Source: Caecitellus pseudoparvulus
Taxonomy: Eukaryota; Bigyra: Bicosoecida
Direction: 5' to 3'
Assembly (NCBI GenBank): GCA_965644315.1
Contig: CBFFRQ010000069.1
Location: forward strand, 1,240,001 to 1,304,000
Length of the DNA stretch: 64,000 nucleotides
The position numbers and the translations under genes are program-made. Of the stretch, positions 39,583 to 49,721 are shown piece after piece. Each line of letters starts with the position of its first letter. Within the stretch, counting starts at the first letter, position 1. The notes beneath the pieces were generated by a model. That model was not told the origin of the DNA and made no database searches. It saw nothing but the letters and a program-made list of their open reading frames with translations.

Positions 39583-42387
39583 TTAGTCTTCCAGGCCTTC
39601 CTCCTCTTCGTCATCGTCCTCGATGTCAAACTCGGCCTCCTCCTCCTCCCCCGGCAGACCGCTATGGTCGTCCTGGGCCGCCAGTGCCGCGTAGTCCACG
39701 CTGCCATCCGGAAGGCGAGGAATGTCAGGCAACTCAGCGACGTCGTCGCCGCCGCCGCCGCGCCGAGAGCGCCTGGAGCGCTTGGGTGCGCTGCCGGCTG
39801 CCTCTGCCTCCACAGCTGCCGCGGTGGGAGCGGGGGCAGGTGCGCTCTTGGCGGGCTCTGGTGCCGCAGGAGCGCTGCCAGTCACCTTGGCTGCCGCCTC
39901 CGCCTGCCGCATCTCCAGGTCCAGCTTGGCGTAGTCGACGCTCTCCCGGGCACGCTTGCTGCGCCGCCCAGACGTCACAGCGGCGGGGGCTGGGACAGGG
40001 GGTGCAGATACCTGCTCGGCGGCAGCGGCGGCGACAGGCTGTGCAGCAGCTTGCCCCCCCGCACCGGGTGCCTCCACGCCCACGCCTTCGGCGTCCAGGC
40101 GCGCCTGCACCTCTGCTGCAGCTGCAGCAGCGTCGAACTTGGCAGTGTTGGGTCGCTGCAGCTCCTGCACGTGGGCGGCGACAGAGTTGGCGAAGGCGGA
40201 CACGGGCCCACCCTGGATGCGGTACCCCCCCTCCAGAACAGACACGATGCGGCCGCCACAGGTGGCGTTTGCCACCTGTACCAACTGCCGTGTGAGCCAG
40301 GTGTAGTCCTCCTCCTGCAGGCCCACGTAGCCGTGGTTGAGCTCGTCCCTCTTGTGCGCGTCAAAGCCAGCCGAGATGAGGATGAGGTCGGGTGCGAAGT
40401 CCGCCATGGCTGGCAGGACGTCGGTGGCCAGCACCTTCCGCCAGAGGCCGACGGGGCAGCCCCACGGCACGGCCACGTTCACCAGGCGGGGCTTGGTGAC
40501 CTCCCCTTCGAACAGCCCACACACGTCGTCTTCGTCGAAGGCCGCCCCCTCTTCATCCTCTGGCTGGCCGCCCGTCTCGCCCCACTTGTTCGTGAACCCT
40601 AGGCCGGCATGTCCGCAGTTCGCGCCGGAGCCGGCGTAGAACCAGGGGGCCCCGCGGATGCCCGTGGCACGGGGGTCCCGCTTGCCGTAGCCATGGGAAG
40701 ACACGAACATGGTGCTGGCGCCGTCTTGCTGGTCCAGCCACGGCTTGTAGCTGTCCCGGCCAATGAACAGGTTTGCGAAGGGCAGCTCCACATCCTTCAG
40801 CTCCGAGGACGGCACGAGGTTCTTCACACACGCCTCCGTGCCGTTGCCGTGGTGCACGTCAAAGTCCACGATGAGGACTCGCGAGATGGGCGCCCCCGTG
40901 GGCGTGCCCTTTGCGTACGTCGCCCGAGCGTGAGCAGCGGCAATGGCGACGTTGTTCAGCAGGCAGAAGCCGTGGCTTCCGTTGGGGTCATTGGCGTTGG
41001 TGACTTTGCCCCAGGGTCCCGCGTGGTGCCCTGGCGGCCGCACAGCACAGAAGGCGTTCGTCGCCTTGCCTGCCGCCACGGCGTCCACTGCGGCGCAGGC
41101 CGCGCCAGCCGCAGCCAGCGCCGCGGCCCAAGAGCCGTGTGAGACAGCCGTGTCGCCATCCAGGCCTGTGAGCTGCTGCACACCTGGCGTGGGTGTGGGG
41201 GGCACAGCACTGCACGTGCGCAGCAGCTTGCGCACGTACGAGTACTCGTGCACGCGCAAGACCTGGGCGATGGTGGCGGGCGGGGGGGACCGCTGCCACG
41301 CACAGGCTGCGAGGGCTGCGCGGTGCAGCACGCCGAAGCCTGGGTCCACCAACACGCGCAGGCGCCAGACGTTCTCTGGGGGCGGCGGCAGCGCGTGGCG
41401 CTGGATGGGGAAGGGCGCCGTGTGGTGCTGCAGGCAGTCTGGTGACGTGACCAGCAAGGTGTCCTTCCTGCCTGCACCACCGGAGGCGCCAGCCACCTGG
41501 GCAGGCGTCAGTCCAGCCATGTTGCGGACATCTCCCGCGCCCAGGGACTTGGCCAGGTCCCCTGCCCCCGCGGCTGCCGCCAGGTGGGCAGGCGCATTGC
41601 CCCAAGCGTCCAGCGGCGCCGTGTCGACGCCCAAGGACAGCAGCGCCTCCACCACAGCCGACGCGCCTGCCTCAGCGCCCTCGTGCAGGGCTGTGCGGCC
41701 CTGTGCGTCGCGGGAGTTCGCCCAGCGAGTGGTCGCAGCAGCTTGCTCTTCCTCACTGGGCGGAGCAGGCGGCTGGAGCCCCTGCACGCCCGGCGCGCCT
41801 TCAGCTGCTCGGGCGGCATGCAGCGCAGCCAGGTCCTCCGCCTCGGCACACAGGTGTCGCTTGTAGGCGTCCAGGACGGGCTGCAGCCACTCTGCATGGC
41901 CAGTGGCTGCTGCAGCTGCCAGGGCAGTGCGGCCTGCGTGATCGGTGGCCGTGACAGGTGCCCCTGCACCCAGCAGGAGAGGCAGCGCCTCAGACACAAA
42001 TTCCGCAGCGCCATCCTGCAGTCCGACGGTGAAGAGGTACTGCACCACTGGCGTGCCTTCGCAGTACGCCAACAGCTCCACTTCGTGGTCCAGGCAAGCC
42101 TTCAAGCAGGGCATGGAGCGGTACATCATCGACAGGAACAGTGGCGTGAGCTCCATCCAGTCCCGCTCCTCTGCTGAGGCAAGCGCCACCTGCCGGGCTT
42201 CAGGGTCGAAGTCATCGTCCTCGTCATCGCTGCCACCGCCATCGGCCGCACCGGCCAGCGAAGGCTGGGCATCTTTCTTTGCCTTGGCCAGCAGCTGCCG
42301 CAGCTTGTCAGCGTCGCCAGCCTCCACAGCCTCGTGCATGTCAAACTGCAGGTGGATGGCGCCCACGCTGCCATCGTCGCTGTCCAT
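39583..42387 (-). CDS. Class II histone deacetylase with N-terminal ankyrin repeats
   Basis: The protein (934 aa from the ATG at 42387) removes acetyl groups from lysines with an active-site zinc. Residues about 10-330 hold an acidic segment and ankyrin repeats (HAGRTALAAAAATGHAEWL, AQGRTALHEGAEAGASAVV). The deacetylase domain spans about 360-790: RPPGHHAGPWG, DFDVHHGNGTEACV with the first zinc ligands, WFYAGSGANCGHAG, ISAGFDAHKRDELN with the last zinc Asp, and LEGGYRI. All catalytic residues are present. The Ala-rich tail contains the basic RSKRARE and ends highly acidic. An upstream in-frame ATG at 42489 would add 34 residues without family content. It is intronless. It is divergent from Sec63 across 231 bp. 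Nuclear location is likely but not proven. Confidence 0.93.
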   Translation of the reverse strand: MDSDDGSVGAIHLQFDMHEAVEAGDADKLRQLLAKAKKDAQPSLAGAADGGGSDDEDDDFDPEARQVALASAEERDWMELTPLFLSMMYRSMPCLKACLDHEVELLAYCEGTPVVQYLFTVGLQDGAAEFVSEALPLLLGAGAPVTATDHAGRTALAAAAATGHAEWLQPVLDAYKRHLCAEAEDLAALHAARAAEGAPGVQGLQPPAPPSEEEQAAATTRWANSRDAQGRTALHEGAEAGASAVVEALLSLGVDTAPLDAWGNAPAHLAAAAGAGDLAKSLGAGDVRNMAGLTPAQVAGASGGAGRKDTLLVTSPDCLQHHTAPFPIQRHALPPPPENVWRLRVLVDPGFGVLHRAALAACAWQRSPPPATIAQVLRVHEYSYVRKLLRTCSAVPPTPTPGVQQLTGLDGDTAVSHGSWAAALAAAGAACAAVDAVAAGKATNAFCAVRPPGHHAGPWGKVTNANDPNGSHGFCLLNNVAIAAAHARATYAKGTPTGAPISRVLIVDFDVHHGNGTEACVKNLVPSSELKDVELPFANLFIGRDSYKPWLDQQDGASTMFVSSHGYGKRDPRATGIRGAPWFYAGSGANCGHAGLGFTNKWGETGGQPEDEEGAAFDEDDVCGLFEGEVTKPRLVNVAVPWGCPVGLWRKVLATDVLPAMADFAPDLILISAGFDAHKRDELNHGYVGLQEEDYTWLTRQLVQVANATCGGRIVSVLEGGYRIQGGPVSAFANSVAAHVQELQRPNTAKFDAAAAAAEVQARLDAEGVGVEAPGAGGQAAAQPVAAAAAEQVSAPPVPAPAAVTSGRRSKRARESVDYAKLDLEMRQAEAAAKVTGSAPAAPEPAKSAPAPAPTAAAVEAEAAGSAPKRSRRSRRGGGGDDVAELPDIPRLPDGSVDYAALAAQDDHSGLPGEEEEAEFDIEDDDEEEEGLED

Positions 42388-42618
42388 GGCGAAGGGGGGG
42401 GGGTGATTGGGCGGCACAGCGCGCAAGCACACTCTGTCGACCCGCGCCAGAATACGCTCTGTGTGCTGTGATGTCCGGCACTCCTGCATTGAAATGTGGG
42501 CGGCAGGCATCCGCTGCTGGAGGCCAGCGTCCGCTGCGGAATTTGCACCACCCCCGCGTCAGCGCACTCGGCCACACAGCCCCACGGTTTTCGAGAAGGC
42601 ACGCTCCCACCAAGCACC
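42388..42618. promoter_or_regulatory. Divergent upstream region of HDAC and Sec63
   Basis: The 231-bp spacer contains TGCGGAATTT at 42535-42544 on the plus strand, 74 bp before the Sec63 ATG. A G-run at 42394-42402 lies just before the HDAC start. Confidence 0.4.
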
Positions 42619-45192
42619 ATGCCCGTCTCTCACGATGATACTGCTTTTGGCTTCTTCGCCCTGACACTCCTCGTCGTCTTCAGCGTGCCAGCGACGTGGT
42701 ATGTTGTTCGACGCGTGGCAGGGGTGACCTGCTACCGCCCAACCACAGAGCAGCAGGTGCGTGGCGAGTGTGCGCACCATGTGGTGCAAGTAGGCAGGCG
42801 TTACTAGCAGTAGGCCATATGCGTGTGTTTGCCCTCATTGCAGGCGCGCTCGTCCGCGGAGCGAGCCAAGGTTCAGAGTCGGCTGGCTAAGGACACTGGC
42901 CTGCACACGCTGGCCACACCTGGCTTCATCACGCTGGCCGTCATGCTCGTGCTGGCATACATTGGGCTGGCCTTCACCCTGAACAGCGTCATGTCCAACG
43001 CTGGCATCAAGCAGTGGGACCCATACGCCATTTTGGACGTCCCTCGGGGGGCCAACGAGCGAGCCATTCGCTCAGCCTACCGCAAGCTGTCGGTGATCCA
43101 CCACCCCGACAAGGGCGGCGACGAGGAAACCTTCATGAACATCGCCAAGGCATACAAGGCCTTGACCGATGAGGTGGCCCGCGAGAACTACGAGAAGTAC
43201 AACAACCCCGATGGCCGGCAGGCCATGGAGGTGGGCCTGGGCCTGCCTTCCTTCATGACAGAGGGCGAGAACTACAACTACATCATGCTGGTGTACCTGC
43301 TGGTCCTGGTGGTGGTGGTGCCCATTGTCATGTGGTTCATCTACTCAGCCAACCGTGGCGAGGACGAAAAGCCCCACCCACTCACAGCTCAGTGGGCACG
43401 CTTTTTCCTCGGCGGGAAGGGCACCTCCCTGCCAGACCTGTTGACAGTGTACGCCCTGTCTGTTGAGGTTGCCTCGCTGCAGTACGTGCCGTCCATTGAT
43501 GATGGGCTGGTGGAGGCCCTGCGCAAGGCCGTGAACAAGGCCCTGCCCAGCGGCGCACGCTTGCGCCCTCTGCCCGACTTTGCCAAGCTGCCGAGGCTCC
43601 CTCCAGTACCAGCGCCAGCCGTGGAACGCAACCGCCTCCTGCTCCTGGCCTTCGTCCTGCGGGTTGATCTGGACGACTGCCTGGAGCCCGCACAGGCAGC
43701 CCGTGCACACGACATCACTCAGAAGCTGCTCGCTCAGTCTGCTCGAGTCATCCGGGGCTTGCTGGCAGGGTGCGCCGGAAACAACTTCCCCACCCTCAAG
43801 ATGGGCAAGGTGTCAGACAAGCAAATCAAGCGCCTCCAGAAGCAAGTCAAGGACGCCTTCCGAGACAAGCCCGTGTACAACTCAGAAGGCCTGCTGGCTG
43901 TTCTGTCTCTGTCGCAAGCGCTTGTGCAGCGGTTGTGGGTGCGAGACCCCAGTTCGAAGGACGCCAACTTGACCTTGAAGCAGCTGCCAGAATTCGATGA
44001 CGAGCGCTGTGCTGCCGCCTTGCCCGCCAGCAAGCGCGGCCCTGCGTACAACCAAGGCCTGCTGGAGTACCTGAACACGCCAGCAGGTCTGCGTGGCGGC
44101 ATGGACGCCTCTGCGCCAGAGCAGCGCACGGAGCTGCTGAGCGTCATGAAGGCCATGCCCAACCTGAAGGTGCAGGTCACAGTCAGTGATCCTCGGGTCG
44201 TGGAGGGCAGCGACGTCACCGTCGGTGGCACCTGCCTCCTGCGTTTGAAGCTGTCCCACCTGAACATGCAGGCAGACGTGCTGTCAGGGCCCCTGTACAC
44301 TGATGCCATGGCAGCCTCGGGCGCCCAGGCTGGCCTCGTTGTGTCCGGTGGTGCAGGCGGCAGCGAAGCTCTTGCAGCACCCAAAGGGGTCATGCACCGG
44401 CACACTGCCGGGCCTGCTGAGGGTGTCAACGCCGCGGCAGTGTTGGTGGACGAAGCTGACTCTGCCGACGTTGCCGATGGCCGCTTGCTCATGCCAGCCA
44501 TGGGCACCGCGGAGATGATGGAGGAGTTTGAGGAAGAAGCCACCCCCGAGGTGCACGCACCATACTTTCCTCGGGCCGTCAATGAGAAGTGGTGGGTGGT
44601 GTTGCTGGACGAGAACAAGCAGGTGGTGGCCCTGGACGCCCTGGGCAGCAGCACGGCTGTGATGAAGAAGACGATGCCATTCCGTGCGCCCATTCACCCA
44701 GGCACCTTTGAGTACACGCTGCACCTCATCTGCAACGCGTACGTGGGGCTGGACCACACCGTAAAGTTCACTCTGGCGGCCGTGCCGGCGGAGGAGGCTG
44801 CGCTGCAGGAGGAGCACACCGCCCAAGAAGACAAGGAGGTCATGTCCGAGAGGGTCGTCACCCTGGAGGAGATGATGCAGGGCGGCACAGAGCTCGTGGA
44901 CGATGACAGTGATGAGGAGGAAGACGAGGGAGAGGCTGCGGGGGTCGGCCTTGGTGCCCCCCGGGACCATGCCGAGCCCGAGGACGACGGCGATGGTGGT
45001 GATGGAGCGCCCGAGGAAGCCATGCCTCAGGTGGAGACGCCAGAGCAGATGTACGAGCGCATTGCACGTGAGTCAGGCGAGAGTGTCGTGGCTGTGCGGC
45101 GCCGCATGAAGCGCAAGGCTGCGAAGGCGGCCAAGGCTGCAAAGACCAGTGCTGATGCGCCGGTGGTGCAGGGTGGCGACGCCCAGGAGTGA
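42619..45192 (+). CDS. SEC63: Sec63, J-domain subunit of the ER translocon
   Basis: Exons 42619-42756 and 42844-45192 (87-nt intron, GTGCGT donor) give 828 aa. Sec63 recruits BiP to the Sec61 channel in the ER membrane. TM1 lies in exon 1 (FFALTLLVVFSVPATWYVV), TM2 is LAVMLVLAYIGLAFTLNSV, and the J domain at about 104-170 (WDPYAILDVPRGANERAIR) includes the HPD triad. TM3 is YIMLVYLLVLVVVVPIVMWF. A Sec63/Brl-type helical and immunoglobulin-like region follows (FPRAVNEKWWVVLLDENKQV), then a strongly acidic tail. Length and order fit the family. Exon 1 ends exactly at a codon boundary and supplies the first TM, which the downstream ATG in the long ORF would lose. Confidence 0.95.
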
Positions 45193-45221
45193 GGAGAGTT
45201 GACCCGGGGGCGCTGGGAATG

Positions 45222-45232
45222 AATGCATTGCA
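45222..45232. repeat. AATGCATTGCA palindromic 3' word
   Basis: AATGCATT (palindrome) and the overlapping TGCATTGCA lie 30 bp past the Sec63 stop, in the 140-bp spacer to the convergent Skp1/BTB-like gene. Confidence 0.35.
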
Positions 45233-45332
45233 CCCGTTCTTGCACATGGAGAGGAGTGGCGGCCGGATTCGTGTTGTTGTACCAAGGCGGAGGTGGCTGC
45301 GTGCTGGAGGACGCACCTGCTCACCTCACATC

Positions 45333-46794
45333 TCAGTGGACCGCACTCCATGCAGCCAGACTCGCACCCACCACAGCACGCATGCGCCACACCGTGTCAT
45401 CCCCGCCGTCACCCTGCACTGCCACGAACGCACCGCGACTCCCCACCACATCCCCCACTGCCTCCCCGCCGCTGCGCCCGAGACCCACCGCCCACCCCTG
45501 GGCCAAGTCGTGCTCTCCGTCCTCCTCTCCCTCGCCAGACCGCCAAGCAGCCCCACCCCCCTGTCGCCGTGTCATCCACCACGGCACGTCAGCCGTGCTT
45601 CTCCCGCCGCCACCGCGCCGCCGCACAGTTGCGCCACCGCCGCCGCCGCCGCCGCCTCCACCACCGCGGCGCGGTCTCTGCCGCCGCGCTGTGTCACACA
45701 CAACCACTGGTGCGACCACCCTGTCCGCAGCCAGCGCGTCGATGGCGCGAAACGGAAGCAGAGGCAAGGCAGCACCGCGCAAGGCGTCGCTCCGCCCACC
45801 CCCTGCCGAGGCACCGCGAGCTACAGGGCTGGTCTGCCGGGGCTGTGGTGGTGAGGCGAGCGCAGTCAGATGCAAGCGAGGCACATCTCCCCTGCCTGCG
45901 GCATCCTCCCTCACTGCGCTGGCCGCCTGCACTGGCATGGGGTCCGGCCCCTGGGCACTGCCAGGTGCCGGAGAGCGGGGGGAGCTGGCTGCTGAGGTGG
46001 GGCGCAAGGGAGCGCAGGCAGCCGCTGCTCCGCCGCGTGACCCCTTTGTCTCACTGCCCCCCCCTCCCGGCAGACCTGCTCCTGCACGCTCCCGCGCCAG
46101 CCTTTCTCCCCCTGCCACAGCGCCAGGCTGCTTGCTGGGCAGGGGGGCACTCCGACCCGGGCGTGACGCCAGCGCACCCCGCAGCGCCTTGGACAGTGCC
46201 CGGACCAGATCAGTCCCAGCATGGGCCTTGGTCAGTTGTGCCACGGCTACTGGGGTGTGCTCCTTCAGCAGTTGGCGCGCAAGTGCTTGCCGTACATGCC
46301 CCCTCAGCGGCGCCAAGTTCGCAGGGTGCCCCGCAACGTCTCCAAAGTGGGTCGCGGTGAAGGACACAGCAGCGTCCAGACACTGCTGGAACCCGAGGAA
46401 GTCCGATGCCACCATGACTGCTGCCGCGTTGCTGGCACCTGGGGTGGAGCGGGGTCACATGTCACGCCGCGGCACGGCTTGGACAGAAGCCCGGTGCGAA
46501 GCGGTACGCACTCAGGGGCGGTGCTTCAGCCAGTTCAGGATGCAGGCCGGCCACGCCAGGATGCTCCTCTGCTACCAAGGCGTGTGCGCACCGCAGCAAG
46601 CTCTTGAACACAGGCACCTCGCACTCCATCGCGATGGTGCGCTTGGACTGCGGGGCTGCCTCGCCACGTTCCCGAGCAACGCAAACAGCTCCATGCCCAG
46701 CCAAAGTCTGCATCAGCGAAATGACCTGCCATGGCGCAGCAATGGTCTCTGTGGCACCAGTTATGGGGTCTTGCAGGCGAACCAGCACAGACAT
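45333..46794 (-). CDS. Skp1/BTB-fold protein with low-complexity tail
   Basis: Inferred exons are 46794-46512 and 46438-45333 (73-nt intron, GTGCGT donor, frame restored), giving 462 aa. Exon 1 starts MSVLVRLQDPITGATETIA and continues to a VPVFKSLLRCAHALV helix. Exon 2 supplies ASDFLGFQQCLDAAVSF. Together they resemble the Skp1/BTB-POZ fold used by cullin-ligase adaptors, though no family signature is decisive. From about residue 190 the protein is Gly/Ala/Pro/Arg-rich and includes an uninterrupted poly-Gly run from a GCC-type triplet repeat near 45635-45665. That tail is the least certain part. TGCGGAAATT lies 36 bp before the ATG. The 550-aa plus-strand ORF over this locus is an antisense shadow. 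Confidence 0.55.
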
Positions 46795-46830
46795 GGCGCT
46801 GAGCGCAGTGCAACGGTCGCCGTGTGTGCC

Positions 46831-46840
46831 AATTTCCGCA
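46831..46840 (-). promoter_or_regulatory. TGCGGAAATT upstream word of the Skp1/BTB-like gene
   Basis: Minus-strand TGCGGAAATT, 36 bp upstream of the ATG at 46794. This is an exact match to the word upstream of the 54646 gene. Confidence 0.4.
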
Positions 46841-47317
46841 ACCCAGGTGCCGGCGCTTGCCAGTGCCACTGCTGAGGACGAGTGGCGTGCCGAGATCAAG
46901 CTTCACGGGGGGACTGGGAGGCAGCAAGGTTAGGTGTAGGTGTTGAAATTGTGCGCTTGGCTTGCGGAGGTACTGAGGACTGGCGCCGAATGAGACGCGA
47001 AGCTCGCTTTGGCTTGGAGGCCTTGCCCCCAGCATCCGTGAGTAAGAAAAAGCGGGATGAACGCATCCTAAACGAAGGAATGCCGATGGCGAGCGCATGG
47101 TGCTCAGGTCGCCTGATGGGAAGGGACACTTCGAGTTCGCGCGGTCCGGATTCGGAGGAGCGCGTCTTACTTTCTCAAGGCAGACACTTCGCGAGCTGAA
47201 GGGGGGAGGGGCACACCTCAGATATTTGGCAGCGCAGAGAGCTGTTCACTGCACACACTTTCAAAGGTACCGTCCCTGCTCTCTCTTCACTCTTGAGCTG
47301 CGCCATGCACTCGTCTG

Positions 47318-47327
47318 TGCGGAACTT
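47318..47327 (+). promoter_or_regulatory. TGCGGAACTT word upstream of the ankyrin gene
   Basis: One mismatch to TGCGGAAWTT, 109 bp upstream of the chosen ATG at 47436. Confidence 0.25.
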
Positions 47328-47435
47328 GCAGCAAACCTGTCAGGTCTGCAACTCGGCACTGCTACGACGAAGACAAACACCCACACCGCTGGCTGCGTAT
47401 CCCTGCCTTACGTGGTCGAAGTGTTGATCACAGAC

Positions 47436-49610
47436 ATGGTGCGTGGGGGGCAGAGCGCAGCAGGCAGCTCACGCAGCTTGCAGTGTACAGAGGGAGCTTC
47501 AAGCGCAAGTGCTCGCGTCGACCGCACTCAGCCCCGCCAATCACCCCACCCCTCCTGTACGCAGGCTGGTGCTGCGGTACAAGCAGGCTCAGGGGGTGGG
47601 TCCTTTCCTACGGAGGCGCCAAGCGACGCAGTGCTGGCGTGTCTGAGCAAGGTGCACTGCCTACCAGACAGCGCCGGTCTGGCGGGCTGTGCGCTGAGAG
47701 GACTGGCAGCCATTGGCCGGGGCGAGGCCCCCGAGGTGAACGCTGCCTCCAATGCGACGAGTCTCGTAGATTTGGGGCGCCTGTTGTGTGATGCAGGGGG
47801 TGCGCTGATGGAGCGGGCTGGGCTGCTGAAGGCGCAAATGGAGCGACAGGAAGTGTGTGCTGCGATGCAGTACTTGTCATTCCGGTGCTTCTGCGCGGTG
47901 GAAGTGCTGCAGCAAGCTGCTGCAGGAGTAAGAATAGATGCAGTGCCAGAGGGAAGTGCCGTGTGGGGCAGCATATTGGAGGCATGGCTTTGCGTGCGCG
48001 GTGGGGGCGGCTTGGAAGGTGCTCTGGCTGACCTGACGCGGTGGTGGATCAGCCACAAGGCGCAGGGAGAAGACAGAGGTGGTGTAGAGACCCCGCCATC
48101 CACTGATGTGGGAGATGCAGGCACGGCGAGTGACATGGCAGTTGATCTGGCTTCGATGCGGCAGCAGGCTGAGTGGCTGCGTGGCGAGGCAGCGGACGAG
48201 CTGAGGAGCGACACAGCTGCAGGGCACTTGGAGTCAGCCGCGGCTGCTGTGGAGCAACTCAGGGACATGGCAGCAAGTAGCAGGGTTGTGGGCGTTCGGC
48301 GGCTGCGGCCTGTGCCGGGCATGGACGTTCCGGACGGAGTGCACTGCTTTGAGAACGGGACGGTGCACGTGCTGCAGGTACAAGAAAAGCTAACGCCAGA
48401 CTTTGACACGGGGCGAGGGGAGGTGGAACACTGGTGCAGCAGTGTAGCGGTGGGTGCTGCAGCATTGGCTTGCAGTGTCGCGGCCCTGAAGCGGAGTGAG
48501 GGTGCTCGCTTGGCGCAAGGGCTGCCTCGCTACGCTCAGTCCGTGAGGGGGGCAGCGCTGCAACATTTGTGCACGGGGGCGTCTGTGACAGACCCGGTGG
48601 GCCCCCATAGCAGTGTAGCACTGCAGGTGCACTGTGAAGGTGGCTGGCCGCTTGGTCAGGTGGTAAACGACGAGGCTTGGGTGGACGTGGGGATGAGCGT
48701 GCGCCAGAGGCTGTGCAGGGCAGTGCTTGGGACATGTGCTGCTGCCGAGGCATGTGGCGTTGAGATAGTTGGCGTGGGGTTATCGAGCTTTGTGGTCGCT
48801 GGCGTGCCCTCGTGCAGCGTTGCCGATGTGGCGGAGGCCGTGGAGGCTGGGTCGTGTCAGGTGCTGCTGGGTGCGTGTTCGGGTGTGTGGGCTGGCGGCG
48901 GTCATGGGGCAGAAAGCGGAGTGGGTGGTGTGCTGCGTGGAGTGCTGGGGTTGGCGGCTCAGGGATCGGCTGGCGGCGTGTCTGTCTTGACAGGTGAGGG
49001 AGATGCTGGAGACTTGAGTGAAGTGTTGGAGTGTGTGAGCGCAGGAGGCAGGACTTCCTGCATGGAGGCATACGCGACCCTGTGTCGTGCTGAGGGTGGT
49101 ATGGATAGCAGCGGACTTGCTGGTGCAGATGCAGCGGTGCGTGGGGCCAGCAGTGAGAAACTGTCAGCAGCAGCAGAGGGTGGAGGTCATGTATCGCCCT
49201 TCATTGCTGCATGCAAGAAGGGAAACGTGCCGAGAGTGCGGGAGCTACTGGCCTTGCGTGGGGACACAGCAGTGAATGTCCATGCAGGGGACGGGGATGG
49301 ACCTGAAGCTGGATTCCGACTTGCTTGTGTGCATGGGCACGTAGATGTGGCGAGCGAGCTGATGGGTCTTGACGGCAACCGCGCGGTGGACGTGAGGCCG
49401 TCCAGTTCGTGGGGCGAAGTGCAGGGTGCGGAGGTGCTTTTCACAGGCGGCAACTTTGACATGGTGCGTGCACTGCTGAGAGCTCGGCATGGTGTGCAAG
49501 GGGCTGCAGGTGTCGAGGTGGAGCCAGTGGTGGTGAACGGTAGAGCTGTGCAAACAGCGCTGCTGGGTGCGCAGCGTGCAGTGCAGCGCCACAAAGGAGG
49601 CGGGGGTTAG
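47436..49610 (+). CDS. Protein with C-terminal ankyrin repeats (about 724 aa)
   Basis: The C-terminal ~140 residues carry three degenerate ankyrin units: SPFIAACKKGNVPRVRELLA, FRLACVHGHVDVASELMGL and LFTGGNFDMVRALL. The preceding ~550 residues are helical and Ala/Gly-rich with no family I recognise; a stretch near residues 430-540 is faintly pseudokinase-like, but I would not call it. The start is uncertain. The ATG at 47436 is followed directly by GTGCGT, a favoured donor here, so an ATG-only exon spliced to about 47562 (as in bL21) is possible. The frame also stays open upstream to 47097. It converges with the SDR39U1-type gene, 111 bp apart. Confidence 0.55.
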   Translation: MVRGGQSAAGSSRSLQCTEGASSASARVDRTQPRQSPHPSCTQAGAAVQAGSGGGSFPTEAPSDAVLACLSKVHCLPDSAGLAGCALRGLAAIGRGEAPEVNAASNATSLVDLGRLLCDAGGALMERAGLLKAQMERQEVCAAMQYLSFRCFCAVEVLQQAAAGVRIDAVPEGSAVWGSILEAWLCVRGGGGLEGALADLTRWWISHKAQGEDRGGVETPPSTDVGDAGTASDMAVDLASMRQQAEWLRGEAADELRSDTAAGHLESAAAAVEQLRDMAASSRVVGVRRLRPVPGMDVPDGVHCFENGTVHVLQVQEKLTPDFDTGRGEVEHWCSSVAVGAAALACSVAALKRSEGARLAQGLPRYAQSVRGAALQHLCTGASVTDPVGPHSSVALQVHCEGGWPLGQVVNDEAWVDVGMSVRQRLCRAVLGTCAAAEACGVEIVGVGLSSFVVAGVPSCSVADVAEAVEAGSCQVLLGACSGVWAGGGHGAESGVGGVLRGVLGLAAQGSAGGVSVLTGEGDAGDLSEVLECVSAGGRTSCMEAYATLCRAEGGMDSSGLAGADAAVRGASSEKLSAAAEGGGHVSPFIAACKKGNVPRVRELLALRGDTAVNVHAGDGDGPEAGFRLACVHGHVDVASELMGLDGNRAVDVRPSSSWGEVQGAEVLFTGGNFDMVRALLRARHGVQGAAGVEVEPVVVNGRAVQTALLGAQRAVQRHKGGGG

Positions 49611-49693
49611 GATTGCGGAGGCCAGTCGTGAGGCGCCAGTGGTGATAGTCGGCACCGCACACAAGTGAGGAGGGCTGTCCAGGGTGGACAGCG

Positions 49694-49705
49694 AATGCAT
49701 GCATT
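49694..49705. repeat. AATGCATGCATT palindromic 3' word
   Basis: A perfect 12-bp palindrome between the stops of the ankyrin gene (49610) and the SDR39U1-type gene (49722), the same position class as the other TGCATT words. Confidence 0.4.
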
Positions 49706-49721
49706 GCCCCCGCCCTGGAGT

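Larger units (their letters stand above)
46795..47435. other. Divergent intergenic region, possible unrecognised 5' exons
   Basis: This 641-bp stretch lies between the Skp1/BTB-like start and the chosen start of the ankyrin gene. The ankyrin frame stays open back to 47097, but translation before 47436 shows no protein-like content. TGCGGAACTT (47318-47327) sits about 110 bp before the chosen ATG. I see no RNA gene. Confidence 0.35.

Noticed and set aside
39511-40602. 363-codon plus-strand ORF
   Set aside because: It is antisense to the HDAC gene; a shadow of its GC-rich codons.
45223-46875. 550-codon plus-strand ORF
   Set aside because: It is antisense to the Skp1/BTB-like gene, is dominated by Pro/Arg/Cys low complexity typical of a GC-rich antisense frame, and has no recognisable domain.
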